Part shown: piece after piece, positions 8,605 through 17,977 of the stretch | Layout: the number at the start of each line of letters is the position of its first letter | Numbering within the stretch: position 1 is the first letter of the stretch | From: Pseudomonadota bacterium | GTDB lineage: Bacteria > Pseudomonadota > Gammaproteobacteria > Xanthomonadales > Rhodanobacteraceae | Direction: 5' to 3' | Assembly (NCBI GenBank): GCA_018240565.1 | Contig: JAFEFO010000037.1 | Location: 1-64,000 of the forward strand | DNA: 64,000 nt | Translations under genes and position numbers: made by a program | The notes under the pieces: model-generated | Databases searched by the model: none | What the model was told of the DNA's origin: nothing | The model's input: the letters and a program-made list of their open reading frames with translations, nothing else

Positions 8605-9822
8605 TCACTGTAGGGAGCTGGTGATATTCAAAATCGGCAACAGGATCGCCATCATGATGACCGCGACCACGCCGGTCATGACCACGGTGACCGCCGGTAC
8701 CAGCGCGGCGAGCAGGCGGTCCACGGTATTCTTGGCTTCGGTGTCGAAGGTGTCGGCGACTTTCAGCAGCATGTCGTCGAGCGCGCCGGATTCCTCACCC
8801 ACCGCGATCATCTGCAGCGCCAGTTTCGGAAAGCGCTTGCTCTGCGACAGCGCAAACGCCAAGCCGCCGCCGGTCTTGACCTCTTCGGTCGCCGCATCCA
8901 CCGCTTCGGCCAGCGCCGAATTGCCGAGCACGTTGCGGCCGATGCCGAGCGCGGTCAACAACGGAACGCCATTCTTGAGCAAAGTTCCCAGCGTGCGCGC
9001 CAGGCGCGCGGTTTCCAGGCGTGCGATCAACGGCCCGAACAGGCGGCGCTTGAGCACCCAGGCGTCGAAGCGCAGTCGCGTCGGCGGATCGGCCAGTTGC
9101 CGGCGCGCAACCATCACGCCGACGAAAACGAGTCCGGCAATACCCCACCAGAAATTGCGCAAAGTGTCGCCAACGTACAGCACGATCAAGGTGATCATCG
9201 GCAATTCGACGTTCATGTCCTTGAACATCGGCGCGAACTGCGGCACGACGAAGACCAGCAGCACGAACAGCGCGGCGAACACCATGACGATGAGGATCGC
9301 CGGATAGATCATCGCGTTGATCACGCTTTCCTTGAGTGCCTTTGCGCGTTCCAGGTACAGGGCAAGGCGCGCCAGCGTGGTGTCCAGCGCGCCGCCGACT
9401 TCACCGGCGCGCACCATGTTCACGTACAACTTCGAGAAAATCTGCGGCTCGGCTTCCAGCCCGTCCGACAACGGCGCGCCGCCGCGCACGTGATCGCGGA
9501 TGCGCTCGATGATGCGCCGCGCCTTTTCGCTTTCCGGCAGTTCCAGCAAGATTTGCAGCGCGCGATCCAGCGGCTGGCCGGCGCCGAGCAAGGTGGACAA
9601 CTGCTGCGTGAATTGCAGCACCTGCGCCGGGCTCATCGCCGCGCGTGCGAACATCCCGGCGAACGAACGCGCACCGCCGGCATCGCTTGCCGCGCGGATT
9701 TCCAGCGGAATATTGCCGGCATCCTGGATGCGCGCCACGGCCTCGTCGTTGGACGCGACTTCGAGCTGGCCTTCGAGCACGTCGCCGGTCGGCGTGACGG
9801 CCTTGTAGTGGAACAGCGCCAT
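8605..9822 (-). CDS. gspF: Type II secretion inner membrane protein GspF
   Basis: 405-residue polytopic platform protein. It has two copies of the T2SSF domain, the first around residues 68-190 (QLSTLLGAGQPLDRAL...) and the second around 270-395 (LARTLGTLLKNGVPLLTAL...). Membrane helices lie near 168-190, 220-240 and 373-395. The ATG shares one base with the gspE stop (TGATG), consistent with coupled synthesis with the ATPase it contacts. Confidence 0.95.
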   Translation of the reverse strand: MALFHYKAVTPTGDVLEGQLEVASNDEAVARIQDAGNIPLEIRAASDAGGARSFAGMFARAAMSPAQVLQFTQQLSTLLGAGQPLDRALQILLELPESEKARRIIERIRDHVRGGAPLSDGLEAEPQIFSKLYVNMVRAGEVGGALDTTLARLALYLERAKALKESVINAMIYPAILIVMVFAALFVLLVFVVPQFAPMFKDMNVELPMITLIVLYVGDTLRNFWWGIAGLVFVGVMVARRQLADPPTRLRFDAWVLKRRLFGPLIARLETARLARTLGTLLKNGVPLLTALGIGRNVLGNSALAEAVDAATEEVKTGGGLAFALSQSKRFPKLALQMIAVGEESGALDDMLLKVADTFDTEAKNTVDRLLAALVPAVTVVMTGVVAVIMMAILLPILNITSSLQ

Positions 9823-11552
9823 CAGCTTTCCGAGGTCACGCGCAGAACTTCTTCGATCGTCGTGTCGCCGCGCAGCGACTTGACCAGGCCATCTTCATAC
9901 ATGGTGCGCATGCCCTCGCTGCGCGCCTGTTCCTCGAGCTTGCCCATGTCGGCGTGCTGCATGACGAGGCGCCGGATCGGATCGCTCATCACGAGGAATT
10001 CCATGATCGTGGTGCGGCCCAGGTAACCGCTGGACGTCAGCGGCGAAGCGACCGGTTTATACAACTGGATTTTTCCATCCGGCTGGAAGCGACGCAGGCC
10101 GAATTCCTCGATGACTTCCGGCAACGCATCGTACTTTTCCGCTTGCGTGGCTTCGAGCTTGCGCACCAGGCGCTGCGCGAGCACGCCGTTGACGGTGGAG
10201 GTGAGCAGGTAATCCTCCACGCCCATGTCGAGCATGCGCGTGACCGCGCCGGCGGCATTGTTGGTATGCAGCGTCGACAACACCAAGTGGCCGGTCAGCG
10301 CGGACTGGATCGCGATCTTGGCGGTTTCCAGGTCGCGCATTTCGCCGATCATGATGATGTCCGGATCCTGGCGCACGATCGAGCGCAGCGCATGACTGAA
10401 ATCCAGCCCGATCTGCGGCTTGGCCTGGATCTGGTTGATGCCTTCGATCTGGTATTCGACCGGATCCTCGACCGTGATGATCTTCACGTCCGGCGTGTTG
10501 AGCTTGGACAGCGCCGTGTACAGCGTCGTGGTTTTACCGGAACCGGTCGGGCCGGTGACCAGAAGAATCCCGTGCGGCAGTTCCAGCACCTTCATGAACT
10601 TGGGCAGGAAATCGTCGGTGAAGCCGAGCGTATGGAAATCGAACACGATCGATTCGCGATCCAGGATACGCATCACCACCGATTCGCCCCACGAGGTCGG
10701 CACGGTGGATACGCGCAAATCCAGTTCCTTGCCTTGCACGCGGATCATGATGCGGCCGTCCTGCGGCAGGCGGCGCTCGGCAATGTTGAGCTTGGCCATG
10801 ATCTTGATGCGCGAGATCACCGCGGCGGTGGACGCGGCCGGCGGCGATTCGACTTCGATCAACACGCCGTCGATGCGGTAGCGCACTTTCAGGCGGTTCT
10901 CGAACGGCTCGACGTGGATATCCGATGCGCGCTGCTCGACCGCGCGCTGGATGATGAGGTTGACCAGGCGGATCACCGGCGCCTCGGACGCCAAGTCGCG
11001 CAGGTGCTCGATGTCGTCTTCGCTGCGCGAGGCTTCGTCGGAAAGGTTCTCGACGATGGCGCCCATCGCCGAGCGGCCCTGGCCGTAGTAGCGCTCGATC
11101 AGGTCATCGATTTCGCTGGGCAGTCCGACTCTCGGTTCGATGCCCTTGCCGGTGGCAAGGGCCAGCGCCTGCAGCGGATAGGTTTCGGCCGGGTCGGCCA
11201 TGAGCAAGGTCACGCCGGTCTCGGTTTCGGCGATCGGCACGACGTGGTATTGCTTCAAGAAGCGCACCGACATCTGCACGTTCGGCGGCGGCGCTTCCGG
11301 GCAGTCCTTGGCGGCGACCAGCGGCAGGCCGAGCACGTCGGCCAGGCTCTCGCCCATTTCGCGCTCGGATACGAGCCCCAGGCGCGTGAGCAGAGGCACC
11401 AGGTTGGAATCGCTGCTTTCCTCGAGCAGGCGCCGCGCGCGCGCCAGATCGGCATCCTTCAACTTGCCGCGCGCGACCAGATGCTCGCAGATGCGCTCGT
11501 CGAGCGATTCCGCGGCGGACGCCGCTTGTTGTGATTCGATTACCGCGGACAT
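9822..11552 (-). CDS. gspE: Type II secretion ATPase GspE
   Basis: 576-residue cytoplasmic hexameric ATPase that powers pseudopilus assembly. The start at 11552 (MSAVIESQQ) gives an XpsE-like length. An N-terminal MshEN/XpsE domain is followed by the ATPase core with Walker A GPTGSGKTTTLYT, an Asp box (VEDPVEYQIEGINQ), a Walker B region IIMIGEMRD and a His box (LSTLHTNNA). The segment between LAQRLVRKLE and GYLGRTTIMEF has no cysteine, so the zinc-binding CxxC pairs common in GspE are absent. It begins four bases after the upstream membrane-protein gene. Confidence 0.95.
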   Translation of the reverse strand: MSAVIESQQAASAAESLDERICEHLVARGKLKDADLARARRLLEESSDSNLVPLLTRLGLVSEREMGESLADVLGLPLVAAKDCPEAPPPNVQMSVRFLKQYHVVPIAETETGVTLLMADPAETYPLQALALATGKGIEPRVGLPSEIDDLIERYYGQGRSAMGAIVENLSDEASRSEDDIEHLRDLASEAPVIRLVNLIIQRAVEQRASDIHVEPFENRLKVRYRIDGVLIEVESPPAASTAAVISRIKIMAKLNIAERRLPQDGRIMIRVQGKELDLRVSTVPTSWGESVVMRILDRESIVFDFHTLGFTDDFLPKFMKVLELPHGILLVTGPTGSGKTTTLYTALSKLNTPDVKIITVEDPVEYQIEGINQIQAKPQIGLDFSHALRSIVRQDPDIIMIGEMRDLETAKIAIQSALTGHLVLSTLHTNNAAGAVTRMLDMGVEDYLLTSTVNGVLAQRLVRKLEATQAEKYDALPEVIEEFGLRRFQPDGKIQLYKPVASPLTSSGYLGRTTIMEFLVMSDPIRRLVMQHADMGKLEEQARSEGMRTMYEDGLVKSLRGDTTIEEVLRVTSES

Positions 11553-11556
11553 GGCT

Positions 11557-12249
11557 TCAAATTCCCCCGGAAGGCGGACGTTCGACCCCGCCGGAAGGCG
11601 CGGGTTCCGCAACGTCGTGCCGGATCAGGTCGTTGATGAACGGCCGGTTGCACACGATCCATAATACCGCCGGAACCAGCACCGGCAGGATCAGATAGCC
11701 GAATTGATAGGCCAGCGCCACCGCATTGAGTGGAATCCCGGCGCGCTGCAGGGCATCGATGCCCGGTTGGCCTGCATCCAGGCCGACCGCCTTCAGGCTC
11801 TCGGCGATCACGCCGAAGGCCTGCGCGATCCACACGACCACGCAGCCCAGCACGATCTGGCGCGTGCGCTGCCAACGCGTCAAGGGCGTGGCCAGCACCA
11901 GTCCGGCGAACAGCGGCAGCGCGTAGCCGTAGATCATCGGATTGACCACCGGTTCGAGGAAGCCGAACTTCGCCGGTTGTCCCGGCGCGGCGGCATCGAC
12001 CAGCACGCCGCTGGAAATCTGCATCAGGTAGCCCGGATGGCCGAGGATGCGGCCGTGCGCGTCGAGCAGGTCCGCGCCCTGCGACACGGCCATGAACAGG
12101 CTTGGCCATGCCTTGAGCATCACCGCCTTGGCCATCGCGATCACCGGCCACACCAGGGGACCGGCGAACAGGAACCAGAAAAAAAATGCCAGCGGCAGCC
12201 ACAGAAGCGCCGACAGCAGGAAGCGTTTGAGCGGCGAGAGGGTCATCAT
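11557..12249 (-). CDS. Small polytopic membrane protein leading the T2SS operon
   Basis: 230-residue membrane protein of uncertain function. The start at 12249 (MMTLSPLKRF) avoids an upstream extension that is translated repeat sequence. I see about four to five hydrophobic segments: 10-34, a periplasmic region with DAHGRILGHPG, then helices near 105-125, 138-158 and 190-212. It resembles, by feel only, the small membrane proteins that accompany exosortase H, but no exosortase or sorting signal is visible here, so I do not name it. Its stop lies four bases before gspE, so it is probably the first gene of the secretion operon. Confidence 0.6.
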   Translation of the reverse strand: MMTLSPLKRFLLSALLWLPLAFFFWFLFAGPLVWPVIAMAKAVMLKAWPSLFMAVSQGADLLDAHGRILGHPGYLMQISSGVLVDAAAPGQPAKFGFLEPVVNPMIYGYALPLFAGLVLATPLTRWQRTRQIVLGCVVVWIAQAFGVIAESLKAVGLDAGQPGIDALQRAGIPLNAVALAYQFGYLILPVLVPAVLWIVCNRPFINDLIRHDVAEPAPSGGVERPPSGGI

Positions 12250-12256
12250 GCTTGAG

Positions 12257-12364
12257 CCCCTCTCCCCTCGCGGGAGAGGGGTTGGGGAGAGGGGGTACGG
12301 GTACACGCACACTCCCCCTCTCCCGCCGCGCTGCGCGCGGCGACCTCCCCCACAAGGGGGGAGG
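12257..12364. repeat. Two hairpin repeats of the CTCTCCC family
   Basis: The gap between purL and the membrane-protein gene is filled by repeats. The first, 12257-12281, is a perfect 10-base stem (CCCCTCTCCC and GGGAGAGGGG) with a five-base loop. The second, about 12312-12364, again starts CCCCCTCTCCC, holds a GC-rich palindrome, and ends with the stem CCTCCCCC/GGGGGAGG. They may stop or attenuate transcription leaving purL towards the secretion operon. Confidence 0.7.
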
Positions 12365-12400
12365 TGAACAACCGCGCAATCGCAAAATCGACGGCCACAG

Positions 12401-15400
12401 TCATCCGACCCAAACCCGCGCATTGCGGAACAGGCGCATCCATGGCGAATCCTCGCCCCATTCGCGCGGCGCCCACGACATCTGCACGGTGCGGAACACG
12501 CGTTCGGGATGCGGCATCAGGATCGTCACGCGGCCTTCGGCGGCGGTGAATCCGGTCACCCCCTTGGGCGAACCGTTCGGATTGAGCGGAAACGCGTCGG
12601 TGGCCTTGCCGCGGTTGTCGACGAAACGCAGGCACGCTTGCACGCGCTTGGAATCGCCACGCCCGGCGAACACGGCGCGACCCTCGCCGTGCGCGACGAC
12701 CACGGGAAGGCGCGATCCAGCCATGCCGGCGAGCAGGATCGACGGTGAATCGAGCACCTCGAGCGTGGCCATGCGCGCTTCGTATTGTTCGGAGGCATTG
12801 CGCTCGAATGCCGGCCAGTGCTCCGCGCCGGGAATGATCGACTTCAACGCCGACAGCATCTGGCAGCCATTGCAGGCGCCCAGTGCGAATTTTTTCGGAT
12901 CGGCGAAGAACGCGGCGAACTGGTCGCGCAGCTGCGCATTGAACAGGATCGAGGTGGCCCAGCCGCGCCCGGCGCCGAGCACGTCGCCGTAGGAAAACCC
13001 GCCGCAGGCGGCGAAACCGGAAAACGCGTCCAGGCGATGGCGGCCATCGCGCAAGTCTGTCATGTGCACGTCGAATGCATCGAAGCCGGCGCGCGTGAAT
13101 GCCGCGGCCATCTCGATCTGGCCGTTCACGCCCTGGTCGCGCAGGATCGCCACCTTCGGCCGGACGCCGCTGGCGATGTACGGCGCGGCGATGTCCTGCG
13201 CGGCATCGAAGGTCAGCTTCGGCGTGATGCCGTTGTCGACGTCGTCGCAACGCCAGATGTGCTCGGCCTCGGCCGTGAGCGGGTTGTCGCGGTGCTCGAC
13301 CATGCGACTGCTGGTTTCCGACCAGGCATCCATCAGCACGGCCCACGGCCAGCGCGCGATTGCCTCGTCGTTGAGCCACAGTTTCACGCGCTTGCGCGCA
13401 TGCGGACTGCCGGCGAAGTGCGCGATGTCCTTCAGGCCGTGCGCATCGAGCACCGCGAGGAACGCCTCGCGGTCGGCGGCCTTGATCTGCACCACGGCGC
13501 CCAGTTCCTCGGAGAACAGCGCCGACAGCGTGTTGTCGGCCCAGCCAGTCAATTCGATGTCCAGGCCGCAATGCGCGGCAAGCGCCATCTCGATCAGGGT
13601 CGTGATGGCGCCGCCATCACCGCGGTCGTGGTAGGCGAGCAGAAGATCCTGCGTGCGCGCCGCGCCGAGCGCGGCGAAGAAACGCGCGAACAGGTCGGCA
13701 TTTTCGAAGTCCGGCGGCAGGCCACCGACGCGATTGAACACCTGCGCCAGCACCGAGCCGCCGAGGCGGTTGCGGCCGGCGCCGAGGTCGAGCAACCACA
13801 ATTCGGTGTCGCCGGCATCGAGCACGAGCTGTGGCGTCAGCGTACGGCGCGCGTCGGCGATGCGCGCGAACGCGGTGATCACCGGCGACACCGGCGCCAC
13901 CGTGCGCTGCGGCTGCCCGTCCTGCTGCCACACGGTCTGCATCGACAGCGAATCCTTGCCGACCGGAATGGAAATGTGCAATTGTGGACAAAGTTCGGAT
14001 ACCGCCTTGACCGCATCGAACAGCGCGACGTCTTCGCCCGGATGGTTGACCGCCGCCATCCAGTTCGCCGACAGCTTGATCTCGTCCAGGCTCGCCACCG
14101 GTGCGGCGACGAGGTTGGTCAGCGCCTCGCCCAGCGCCATGCGCGCAGCGGCCGGCGCCGACAACAGCGCCAGCGGCGCGCGCTCGCCCATCGCCATCGC
14201 CTCGCCCGCGTAGCCGTCGAAATCGGCGAGCGTCACTGCGCAATCGGCGACCGGCACTTGCCACGGCCCGACCATCGGATCGCGCGCGCACAAGCCGCCG
14301 ACGCTGCGATCGCCGATGGTGACGAGGAAGGACTTGCTGCCGACCGCGGGCAGGCGCAGCACGCGCTTGATCGCCTCTTCCAGCGTGATGCCATCCAGGT
14401 CCGGCACGATGTCCACGCGCGCCGGCTTGCGCTGCGCCTCGCGTTCCATCCTTGGCGGCTTGCCGAACAACACGTCCATGGGCAGGTCGATGACCTGCGC
14501 CGCCGCGCCGGTGGCGGATGCGTCCGTGACGACCAGGCGTTCGTCGGCGGTCGCCGTACCGACGTGCGCGAACGGGCAACGCTCGCGTTCGCAGATCGCC
14601 GCCACACGGGCCACATCGTCCGCACGCAGCGCCAGCACATAGCGCTCCTGCGCCTCGTTGCACCAGACCTGCATCGGCGACAGGTGCGGATCGGCGCTGG
14701 GAATCTTGCGCAATTGGATGCGCCCGCCGACGCCGGAGTCGTGCAGGATCTCCGGGATCGCGTTGGACAATCCGCCGGCGCCGACGTCGTGTATCGAAAC
14801 CACCGGATTGGATTCGCCCAATGCCCAGCACGCGTCGATGACCTGCTGGCAGCGCCGCTGCATCTCGGCGTTGTCGCGCTGCACCGAGGCGAAATCCAGC
14901 TCCGCCGAACTGTCGCCGCCAGCCACCGACGAGGCCGCGCCGCCGCCCAGGCCGATCAGCATCGCCGGGCCGCCGAGCACGATGACCGCATCACCGGCCT
15001 GCAGCTTGCGCTTGTGCACGTCGGCCGGGCGCACGTTGGCCACGCCGCCGGCAATCATGATCGGCTTGTCGTAGCCGCGGCGCAGCGTGCCGTCAGCGCC
15101 GCATTCGGCTTCGAACGTGCGGAAATAGCCGCCCAGGCACGGACGACCAAACTCGTTGTTGAATGCGGCCGCGCCGAGCGGGCCGTCGCGCATGATCTGG
15201 AACGCGCTGGCCATGCGCGGCGGCAGCGGTCGATCCTTGACCCAGGGGTGCTGCAGGCCGGGGATGCGCAGGTAGGACGTGGTGAAACCGGTCAGCCCGG
15301 CCTTGGGCTTGCCGCCGCGGCCGACCGCGCCTTCGTCGCGGATCTCGCCGCCGGCACCGGTCGCCGCGCCCGGGAACGGCGCGATGGCGGTCGGATGGTT

Positions 15401-16267
15401 GTGTGTCTCGACCTTGATCGCATACGGCGTGGATTCTTCCACAATGCCGTATTTTCCACTTTGCGCGTCGGCAAAGAAACGCCGCGCGACACTGCCTTCG
15501 ATCACCGCGGCGTTGTCGCTGTAGGCGCTCAGGGTGTGTTGCGGGGTCGCCGCGTGCGTTGCCTTGATCATGCCGAACAGCGACAGCGGCTGCGCTTGCC
15601 CGTCGATGCTCCAGCGCGCATTGAACACCTTGTGCCGGCAATGTTCGGAATTGGCCTGCGCGAACATCATCAACTCGGCATCGGTCGGATCGCGGCCCAG
15701 TTCCGCGTAGCGCGCGGCCAGGTACTGGATTTCATCCGCGGCCAGCGCCAGTCCCAGGCGGCGGTTGGCCTCGCCCAGCGCCGCTTCGGCTTGCGCGCCG
15801 AGTTCGATGCGCTGCAGCGGGGCCGGCGCGCCGACCGCAAACAATGTGTCGGCGCGCTCCAGCGACGTCAGCACCGATTGCGTCATCGGATCGTGCAGGG
15901 CCTGCACCATGCGGTCGGAATCGGCGCTGTCCGCCGCCGGCGCGTGGTCGACGGCGAAGGCAACGCCGCGCTCCACGCGCGCGACCGCAAAACCGCAGCC
16001 GCGCAGGATGTCGGTGGCCTTGCTCGACCACGGCGAGATCGTACCCAGGCGCGGCACCGCCCACAGCGTCGCCGCCCGGGGCGTCGCGGTTTGTGCGCGC
16101 AGCACCTCGCCGAGCCTGGCCGGATCGGCCGCAGCCGCGCCGGCCTGGATGAAATAGACCCACCACGCCTCGCGCACGCGGCAACGCGCCACGGCCGCGG
16201 CAAGGTCGCGGTTCAGGCGTTCGAGGCGAAACGGGGAAAGGGCCGGTAGCCCGTCGAGGACGATCAT
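12401..16267 (-). CDS. purL: Phosphoribosylformylglycinamidine synthase
   Basis: Large single-chain PurL of 1288 residues, the usual length. It converts FGAR to FGAM in purine synthesis using ATP and glutamine. In order, there is a small N-terminal domain, a linker, two ATP-grasp-like AIRS halves (around [33 protein letters not shown] and [15 protein letters not shown]), and a C-terminal class I glutaminase from about residue 1030 ([14 protein letters not shown]). The nucleophile is the Cys in GACNGCQ and the His-Glu pair is in [18 protein letters not shown] element lies about 30 bases upstream. Confidence 0.97.
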   Translation of the reverse strand: MIVLDGLPALSPFRLERLNRDLAAAVARCRVREAWWVYFIQAGAAAADPARLGEVLRAQTATPRAATLWAVPRLGTISPWSSKATDILRGCGFAVARVERGVAFAVDHAPAADSADSDRMVQALHDPMTQSVLTSLERADTLFAVGAPAPLQRIELGAQAEAALGEANRRLGLALAADEIQYLAARYAELGRDPTDAELMMFAQANSEHCRHKVFNARWSIDGQAQPLSLFGMIKATHAATPQHTLSAYSDNAAVIEGSVARRFFADAQSGKYGIVEESTPYAIKVETHNHPTAIAPFPGAATGAGGEIRDEGAVGRGGKPKAGLTGFTTSYLRIPGLQHPWVKDRPLPPRMASAFQIMRDGPLGAAAFNNEFGRPCLGGYFRTFEAECGADGTLRRGYDKPIMIAGGVANVRPADVHKRKLQAGDAVIVLGGPAMLIGLGGGAASSVAGGDSSAELDFASVQRDNAEMQRRCQQVIDACWALGESNPVVSIHDVGAGGLSNAIPEILHDSGVGGRIQLRKIPSADPHLSPMQVWCNEAQERYVLALRADDVARVAAICERERCPFAHVGTATADERLVVTDASATGAAAQVIDLPMDVLFGKPPRMEREAQRKPARVDIVPDLDGITLEEAIKRVLRLPAVGSKSFLVTIGDRSVGGLCARDPMVGPWQVPVADCAVTLADFDGYAGEAMAMGERAPLALLSAPAAARMALGEALTNLVAAPVASLDEIKLSANWMAAVNHPGEDVALFDAVKAVSELCPQLHISIPVGKDSLSMQTVWQQDGQPQRTVAPVSPVITAFARIADARRTLTPQLVLDAGDTELWLLDLGAGRNRLGGSVLAQVFNRVGGLPPDFENADLFARFFAALGAARTQDLLLAYHDRGDGGAITTLIEMALAAHCGLDIELTGWADNTLSALFSEELGAVVQIKAADREAFLAVLDAHGLKDIAHFAGSPHARKRVKLWLNDEAIARWPWAVLMDAWSETSSRMVEHRDNPLTAEAEHIWRCDDVDNGITPKLTFDAAQDIAAPYIASGVRPKVAILRDQGVNGQIEMAAAFTRAGFDAFDVHMTDLRDGRHRLDAFSGFAACGGFSYGDVLGAGRGWATSILFNAQLRDQFAAFFADPKKFALGACNGCQMLSALKSIIPGAEHWPAFERNASEQYEARMATLEVLDSPSILLAGMAGSRLPVVVAHGEGRAVFAGRGDSKRVQACLRFVDNRGKATDAFPLNPNGSPKGVTGFTAAEGRVTILMPHPERVFRTVQMSWAPREWGEDSPWMRLFRNARVWVG

Positions 16268-16277
16268 GGCGAGCCAG

Positions 16278-16305
16278 GCGCGTTCGGGAGAACGCGCATT
16301 TTATA
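16278..16305 (-). promoter_or_regulatory. Candidate purL promoter with leader palindrome
   Basis: On the minus strand TATAAAAT (16298-16305) is a near-consensus -10 box. Directly after it is a perfect 8-base inverted repeat, GCGCGTTC and GAACGCGC with a four-base spacer (16278-16297), in the region where transcription should begin. It could be an operator or a short leader hairpin. It does not match the PurR consensus that I know from enterics. Confidence 0.45.
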
Positions 16306-16357
16306 CGAGCGCTCGCGCCGAGCGTAGCCGACGCGACGCGCGGCAAGCGGCAATGTA

Positions 16358-17113
16358 TCAGCGCGTGGCGACTTTCGCCTTGTCGCGTTCCGCGGCGAGG
16401 CGGTCGAGCTCGGCGAGCAGGCCTTGCGGCGAGGTCGCCCTGCCCAAGTCCACCGAGGTGCCGTCCTCGGTGAGCACGGTCGGCGTGGCATTGATGCCGA
16501 TGCGGATGCCCAGCGACTTGGTTGCGGCGACCGGATTGGTGCACGTCGCGGTCACCGGCTCCTTGCCGTTCATGGCGGACGTGTAAGCCGCGTTGCGATC
16601 CTTGGCGCACCACACATCCACCGCCTTCTTGTCGGCACCGGGATGGATGTCGAGCGGGAACATGACGTAGTGCACCGAGATTCCGAGCGCGTTGTACTGG
16701 CCGATGTTCTTGTGGAAGGCACGGCAGTACGGGCAATCGACATCGGTGAACACGGTGACCGTGTGCTTGGGCTTGGCCACGTCGAAGCGAATTTCATTGG
16801 CGGCCGACAACGTCGCGATGGCCTGCGCGCGCACGGCGGCGAGGCTCGCGGCGGTCAGGTCCTGCTTGTGCGCCACGTTGTACAGGCTGCCTTGCAGGAT
16901 GTACTTGCCGTCCGCGCTCACGTAGGCGATCTGGCCGTCGATGATGGCTTCGTAAAATCCGGGCAGTTCGGACTTGTTCACGCGTTCGATGACGGCCATC
17001 GGCAGCAGCGAGTGCACGGCGTCGCGCACGGTCTTTTCGCCCGGATCGGTGGCGGCATGGGCGGCCGGCATGGCGATCACGAGGGCGGCGAGGAGGAACA
17101 AATGCTTGATCAT
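16358..17113 (-). CDS. DsbC-like periplasmic thiol-disulfide protein (copy 1)
   Basis: 251-residue secreted protein of the DsbC/DsbG family. A signal peptide ends near AAHAA (residue 20). A DsbC N-terminal dimerisation domain covers about 22-90, and a thioredoxin-fold domain carries the active site CPYC in FTDVDCPYCRAFH and the cis-Pro loop GINATPTVL. A second Cys pair (WCAKD and TCTNP) matches the structural disulfide of DsbC. It probably isomerises disulfides in exported proteins. The second copy lies 58 bases upstream. The start at 17113 is the one giving a clean signal peptide. Confidence 0.85.
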   Translation of the reverse strand: MIKHLFLLAALVIAMPAAHAATDPGEKTVRDAVHSLLPMAVIERVNKSELPGFYEAIIDGQIAYVSADGKYILQGSLYNVAHKQDLTAASLAAVRAQAIATLSAANEIRFDVAKPKHTVTVFTDVDCPYCRAFHKNIGQYNALGISVHYVMFPLDIHPGADKKAVDVWCAKDRNAAYTSAMNGKEPVTATCTNPVAATKSLGIRIGINATPTVLTEDGTSVDLGRATSPQGLLAELDRLAAERDKAKVATR

Positions 17114-17171
17114 GGCAGTCTCTCGTTGGCGTGCAGCGGTAGGCTTTGGACAGCGCCGCTGCGGGTTTGGT

Positions 17172-17900
17172 TCAGGGTGCGGGCTTGGCCTTGGCCATTT
17201 CCTGCAGGCGCTGCGCCAGTTGCGCCGGCGGCACGTAGCCGCCGAGCTGGGTGCCGTCGTCGGCAAAGATGCCGGGCGTGCCGTTCACGCCGATGGCGTT
17301 CGCGACGCTGGTGATCTCGGCGATCGGATTGGCGCAGGTCTTCGGTGCCAGGGTCTTGCCTTCCAGCGCCTCGTTGAAGGCCGTGTTGCGGTCCTTGGAG
17401 CACCACACCGTCTGCGAGAGCTTGTCCGCGCCCGGATGGATCGACAACGGGAACAGCACGTAGTCCACGGCAATGCCGAGCTTGTTGTAATCGGCGATCT
17501 GCTTGTGGAACTCGCGGCAATACGGGCAATCCGGATCGGTGAACACGGTCACGCGGTACTTGGGATTCGGCGGCGCAAAGGTGATGCGCTTGCTCTCGGG
17601 GATCGATGCCAGCGCCTGCTTGCGCACTCCGGACAGGGCGTCGTCCATCACGTTGCGGCGCGAGTCGACGTCGAAGACGCGCCCATCGATCAGGTACTTG
17701 CCGTCGGTACTGACGTAAAGCGGATGACCGTCGGCGACGACGGCATAGAAACCGGCCAGCGGCGATGGCGTGACCGACTCGATCTTCGCGTTCGGCGCGA
17801 GCTTGTGCAGCGCGGTGGTGGCCACGGCGGTCGGATCGCCGGCAGCGGCAGCCGGCAGGGCGGCGAGCCCCAGGAGGATGGAAATGGCGAATCGGAACAT
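17172..17900 (-). CDS. dsbC: DsbC-like periplasmic thiol-disulfide protein (copy 2)
   Basis: 242-residue paralogue of the next gene. A signal peptide ends near AAAAG (residue 19), a DsbC N-terminal domain follows, then the catalytic domain with CPYC in FTDPDCPYCREFH, a cis-Pro loop GVNGTPGIF and the WCSKD/TCANP cysteine pair. It lies directly behind xerD, the same order as xerD-dsbC in enterics, so this copy is the better candidate for the ancestral DsbC. The start at 17900 is chosen for the signal peptide; a longer frame upstream lacks a ribosome site. Confidence 0.87.
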   Translation of the reverse strand: MFRFAISILLGLAALPAAAAGDPTAVATTALHKLAPNAKIESVTPSPLAGFYAVVADGHPLYVSTDGKYLIDGRVFDVDSRRNVMDDALSGVRKQALASIPESKRITFAPPNPKYRVTVFTDPDCPYCREFHKQIADYNKLGIAVDYVLFPLSIHPGADKLSQTVWCSKDRNTAFNEALEGKTLAPKTCANPIAEITSVANAIGVNGTPGIFADDGTQLGGYVPPAQLAQRLQEMAKAKPAP

Positions 17901-17977
17901 GGACTTCTCGAAAACGGGCGGCTGCGCCAAAAGGGCAGACCGGCGCAGGGGGACGGATATTGCAATTATCGCACAGC

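Noticed and set aside
11557..12249. Exosortase H-associated membrane protein
   Set aside because: Only a loose impression of similarity. No exosortase or sorting-signal protein is seen in the window, so the name is not used.
12785..16249. Long open frame of over 1100 codons on the plus strand opposite purL
   Set aside because: It mirrors purL in a GC-rich genome and its product is rich in Arg, His, Gly and Ala with no domain pattern. Similar antisense frames lie opposite the kinase (34751-37111), valS (38404-41229) and the ThrE-amidase pair (52487-54841).
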